A stretch of DNA of 64,000 nucleotides from Cololabis saira (Eukaryota > Chordata > Actinopteri > Beloniformes > Belonidae): the NCBI RefSeq assembly GCF_033807715.1, contig NC_084599.1:26964125-27028124 (forward strand), given 5' to 3'. The notes below the pieces were generated by a model. That model worked only from the letters and a program-made list of their open reading frames with translations, had not been told where the DNA came from and made no database searches. Position 1 is the first letter of the stretch. Every line of letters begins with the position of its first letter. The translations under genes were made by a program, and so were the position numbers. This document shows, piece by piece, positions 62,401 to 64,000 of this stretch.

Positions 62401-64000
62401 TGGTCTTTTTAATGTGCTTGAGTTGCAGGCTCTTAATCGCCATTGATATCCCACAGCATAGGCTTAATGTGAGGTAGGATGTTAATGTTGCTCAAGGACA
62501 CTTAAGCAGAACACACTGCTTTGCCTCTCACATAAATGAGATGTGGTGTTTCATAACAGGTTCATCTTGGATCAAAAAGCACATTTATTTTTTTCCTTTA
62601 AGCTGAGCTAAGTAAATGCTCACTTCAAGCTAACATCGTCTGTACTGTTTTCTTCAAATACATGTAATGGGATTTGGAATAATATACATCAAAGTAAACT
62701 ACACCCACTGAATACCTTGGTGCAAAAAAGAAAACATTTACATCATATGGGGGTTTATAATTGTTGGTATGAAATTTTCTCTCTTTCACAACATTATGCA
62801 GGTTTTTCTTTTTTCGACTCTTCCTTACAACATTGATTTAGTTGATTGAGGTTTGTGGGCAATCATTTACACACATATTTATTCTAATAATATTTTGTTA
62901 TGTAAAGGAAATCATGTTACATTCATTATCTTCACTTGAGAATGAAAATAAGCCCAAATCATCACTACTCTACTCCCGTGCCAGACAGTTGGCAGACGGG
63001 GATGAGCTGATACAATATGCTCTGGCTGTGTTTTGCCAAACATATTGCTGTGCATTTGGGCCAAACATTCATCTAATCTGTCGAAAGGATATTGCACCAG
63101 AAGTCTTTATCAGTATCATTTTTTAATTGCTCTTTACCCCTAGGCAACAGTTGCTTCTTTAAAAATGTCTTTGTTGTTTTTCCTTCTTCGCAGTCTTAAC
63201 TCACATCTGTATGGAGAGTCTAGAAAAATGCCAAATGTCTACTTTTATAGAGTTTCTCACACCATCTGATGATCAGTTAATTAAAAATGTGTTTAATTGG
63301 CAGCCCTTTGTTGTGACTTTTCTCTTAATTCCTGTGGGGAAAAAGGGTGCACCTAGCATTTCCCATACTGCATTTTGGCTCAGACAAAAACATTGGCATG
63401 ATGTAATGTTTCATGTATTGTCGTTCATCTCAGGTTGTGTTTAGACATGGTAATCATTATTATGACACAATAATGTTTGCCGTTTAAAATTGGTTATAGG
63501 TTTTGCAGCATTTATGTAGTGTTGCTTAATATTTTCCTCTCTCACTCTGAACTTGTTCATCATTCATGATGTGAGATCATGAAAGTGAGATTATGAAAGG
63601 AATAAAATGTGTAAAGTTGGGGGAATGCAGTCAGTCAAAGGAAGAGGCCAGGGCTGGCGGGGAAGTTGTGGATGAATCAATAAACCGAGACATTCCAACC
63701 GCTTTGAACCACATGGAGAACTGCAAACTTGTAATTCTCTGAACAATTGCTTTTTGTATTTTTATTTTTCTAGAAATAATTATTTAAGAAAGCTGCTTAT
63801 CTCTTTTACTTAAAATACAAATACATAAAAATGAAAGCAAATCCATTTGCCATACTGTGTTTATGTTTAATTTTTTATTCAATTTGCACCTTACTAAGAA
63901 GTCTGATATCAGATGAGTTTGTTCTTCAGCTTCCAATCAAAGATTTATCTGCCGTTAAGTCACATTGTTTCTCTTACTGCTCTTGTTTTTTTTTTTCACT

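Overview
The window looks like nuclear DNA of a ray-finned (teleost) fish. It has split genes with GT-AG introns, vertebrate protein families, many CA/TG, AAT and CTTT microsatellites, and the usual fish mixture of L2-like and L1-like LINE pieces, a PIF/Harbinger derivative and several hAT-type elements with intact target-site duplications (TSDs). The species cannot be named from the sequence.

Layout. (1) 1-1374 (+): the last two coding exons of a GPI-anchored alkaline phosphatase, most like the intestinal type; its body lies off the left edge. (2) 1375-4140: intergenic repeats, namely a complete but non-autonomous Harbinger element (2255-3526), two AAT microsatellites and a retroposon tail. 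(3) 4150-15260 (+): a complete nine-exon ANKLE1 gene (ankyrin repeats, about 750 residues of low-complexity linker, LEM domain, C-terminal GIY-YIG endonuclease; 1156 aa predicted). Its promoter has CCAAT, GC and ETS boxes and a CHR-like motif. Its introns hold an L1 3' fragment with a hAT element inside it, a hAT element enclosing a 457-bp pyrimidine tetranucleotide array, and another hAT element just after the LEM exon. (4) 15261-46850: a long gene-poor stretch. The only protein-like segments are a small, very basic candidate terminal exon on the minus strand (34955-35077) and weaker ORFs; several AT-rich blocks look like conserved regulatory DNA. (5) 46850-47270: a CpG-rich island with inverted CCAAT boxes, a CRE-like site and a strong minus-strand splice donor, probably the promoter and first exon of a minus-strand gene. 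(6) 47274-64000: mostly featureless DNA with LINE remains (47520-47800; about 55560-57000, split by a TTAA-flanked MITE) and long AT and CA microsatellites.

How the parts relate. Alkaline phosphatase and ANKLE1 are head-to-tail neighbours with no evident functional link. In other animals ANKLE1 is a nuclease that acts on chromatin bridges and branched DNA at the end of mitosis; the promoter motifs and a KEN box fit cell-cycle control. The minus-strand CpG island and the basic terminal exon could be two ends of one gene, but the sequence does not prove it. I found no wholly new system. The best leads are the ANKLE1 isoform and regulation signals, the uORF/start overlap at the CpG island, the unassigned basic exon, and a MITE insertion whose empty site can be inferred from the interrupted reverse-transcriptase frame.
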